DNA of 64,000 nt, taken from positions 1 through 64,000 of the forward strand of contig CAMAZP010000015.1 in the NCBI GenBank assembly GCA_945863605.1, read 5' to 3'. Positions within the stretch are counted from its first letter, which is position 1. Every line of letters starts with the position of its first letter. The translations under genes were made by a program, and so were the position numbers. This DNA comes from Chitinophaga pinensis. GTDB taxonomy: Bacteria; Bacteroidota; Bacteroidia; Flavobacteriales_D; Crocinitomicaceae. The notes beneath the pieces were generated by a model that was not told the origin of the DNA, made no database searches, and was given only the letters and a program-made list of their open reading frames with translations. Below, piece after piece: positions 63,377 to 64,000 of this stretch.

Positions 63377-64000
63377 AATGCGCCTCCAACCAATTCTGCG
63401 CCAGCTTCAATTCCACTTCCATCGGAACGGCTAATTGAATCGCACTTTCCATCGCTTCTTTTACCAATAATTGCATCAACATTTCTTCCGAAACGTGCAC
63501 ATCAAAAACAAGCTCATCGTGGACTTGTAGAATCATTTTCGATTTCACTTTTTCGTGCAACATCGCTTTGTGAACTGCCACCATTGCCATTTTAATAATG
63601 TCTGCTGCAGAACCTTGAATCGGTGCGTTTACAGCATTTCGTTCGGCATAACCGCGCACCACTGCATTTGCAGAATTGATGTCCGGTAAATAGCGACGAC
63701 GTTTCATAATCGTTTCCACATATCCTTCTTCGCGCGCTTGTGCAATCACTTTGTCCATATAGGTTTTGATGGTACTATATTGTTCAAAATAACTGTCGAT
63801 AATTGATTTTGCTTCGGTGCGAGAAATTCCCAAATTCTGTGCTAAACCAAAAGCCGATTGTCCATAAATGATTCCAAAATTTACTGCTTTTGCTGCGCTT
63901 CGTTGGTCACGCGTTACGTTTTCAATTTCAGTGTGGAATACTTTTGCTGCCGTTGCTGCGTGAATGTCTAATCCATCACGGAACGCTTGAATCATGTTCG
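63375..64000 (-). CDS. polA: DNA polymerase I (C-terminal part; 5' end outside window)
   Basis: The visible ~208 codons are the palm/fingers of a family A polymerase. Seen are the O-helix (RSAAKAVNFGIIYGQSAFGL, Phe at the ddNTP-discriminating site as in E. coli), ERNAVNAPIQGSAADIIK and motif C LQVHDELVFDV with catalytic Asp and Glu. The frame is open to the right edge (codon for Asn before the internal Met at 63995). The stop is TAG at 63375. Its last 75 bp are duplicated at 57780, so this end may be the version brought by the adjacent island. Confidence 0.95.
   Translation of the reverse strand, partial: NMIQAFRDGLDIHAATAAKVFHTEIENVTRDQRSAAKAVNFGIIYGQSAFGLAQNLGISRTEAKSIIDSYFEQYSTIKTYMDKVIAQAREEGYVETIMKRRRYLPDINSANAVVRGYAERNAVNAPIQGSAADIIKMAMVAVHKAMLHEKVKSKMILQVHDELVFDVHVSEEMLMQLLVKEAMESAIQLAVPMEVELKLAQNWLEAH

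Larger units (their letters stand above)
57779..63450. mobile_element. 5.6-kb island bounded by direct copies of the polA 3' end
   Basis: A 75-bp sequence at 57780-57854 recurs at 63376-63450 with one mismatch; the second copy is the real polA 3' end. The copies point the same way, and the differences (GAA/GAG glutamate codon and TAA/TAG stop) are both silent. This is the structure left when an element inserts into a gene's 3' end, replaces it with its own copy and displaces the original to the far side. Contents are a DUF6922-like ORF, a DUF234-type ATPase, XRE, GIY-YIG-like, secreted and P-loop-like proteins plus related repeats. No recombinase is recognised, so movement would need help or is past. 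Confidence 0.6.

Noticed and set aside
63302-63595. Plus-strand ORF opposite the polA end
   Set aside because: It lies antisense to a conserved polA segment and starts in repeat R4; no family resemblance.

Overview
The window looks like the chromosome of a low-GC member of the Bacteroidota, most likely order Flavobacteriales and near Fluviicola/Crocinitomicaceae (the family is inference). Supporting signs are type IX secretion (T9SS) type A and type B sorting domains, the gliding lipoprotein GldH, TAnnTTTG-type promoters, a suf Fe-S operon with a HesB protein, an atp operon without atpD/atpC, and an imelysin/HTTM/TonB-receptor iron cluster. No rRNA, tRNA or CRISPR array was seen.

Layout: 1-3.9 kb, 3' part of a giant T9SS adhesin-like protein. 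4.0-5.9 kb, methionine-type aminotransferase plus omega-amidase. 5.9-8.5 kb, a T9SS cargo protein. 8.6-14.3 kb, a DedA-like protein, recF, a second large T9SS (type B) protein and a TPR protein. 14.3-16.0 kb, pruA. 16.0-24.6 kb, a nine-gene minus-strand operon for nucleotide sugars (UDP-GlcNAc3NAcA branch, UDP-GlcA/UDP-xylose branch, dTDP-4-keto-6-deoxyglucose) ending in a PHP phosphatase and a SixA-like phosphatase. 24.7-29.5 kb, a barrel-like protein, waaA, and the rseP-rsgA-dtd operon. 29.7-34.7 kb, the atpB-E-F-H-A-G operon. 34.8-39.0 kb, hemJ, a secreted protein, mce, a TPR protein and a lipoprotein. 39.1-43.5 kb, sufA-B-C-D, split by a four-helix-bundle ORF lying between 7-bp-periodic repeats. 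43.7-52.1 kb, small proteins and a likely iron-uptake operon (DUF4856, imelysin, HTTM, TonB receptor, kelch T9SS protein) with a perfect 8-1-8 palindrome upstream. 52.2-57.7 kb, housekeeping genes holB, ricT, gldH and two unknowns.

57.78-63.45 kb is the most unusual region. It is a 5.6-kb block bounded by two direct copies of the polA 3' end (about 75 bp, the only differences silent), as expected when an element integrates into the 3' end of a gene and displaces the original end. Inside are an antitoxin-like DUF6922 ORF, a DUF234-type ATPase with a PD-(D/E)XK-like tail, an XRE regulator, a divergent GIY-YIG-like protein, a secreted protein and a P-loop-like protein. Related non-coding repeats separate them. 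No integrase is recognisable. The window ends inside polA.
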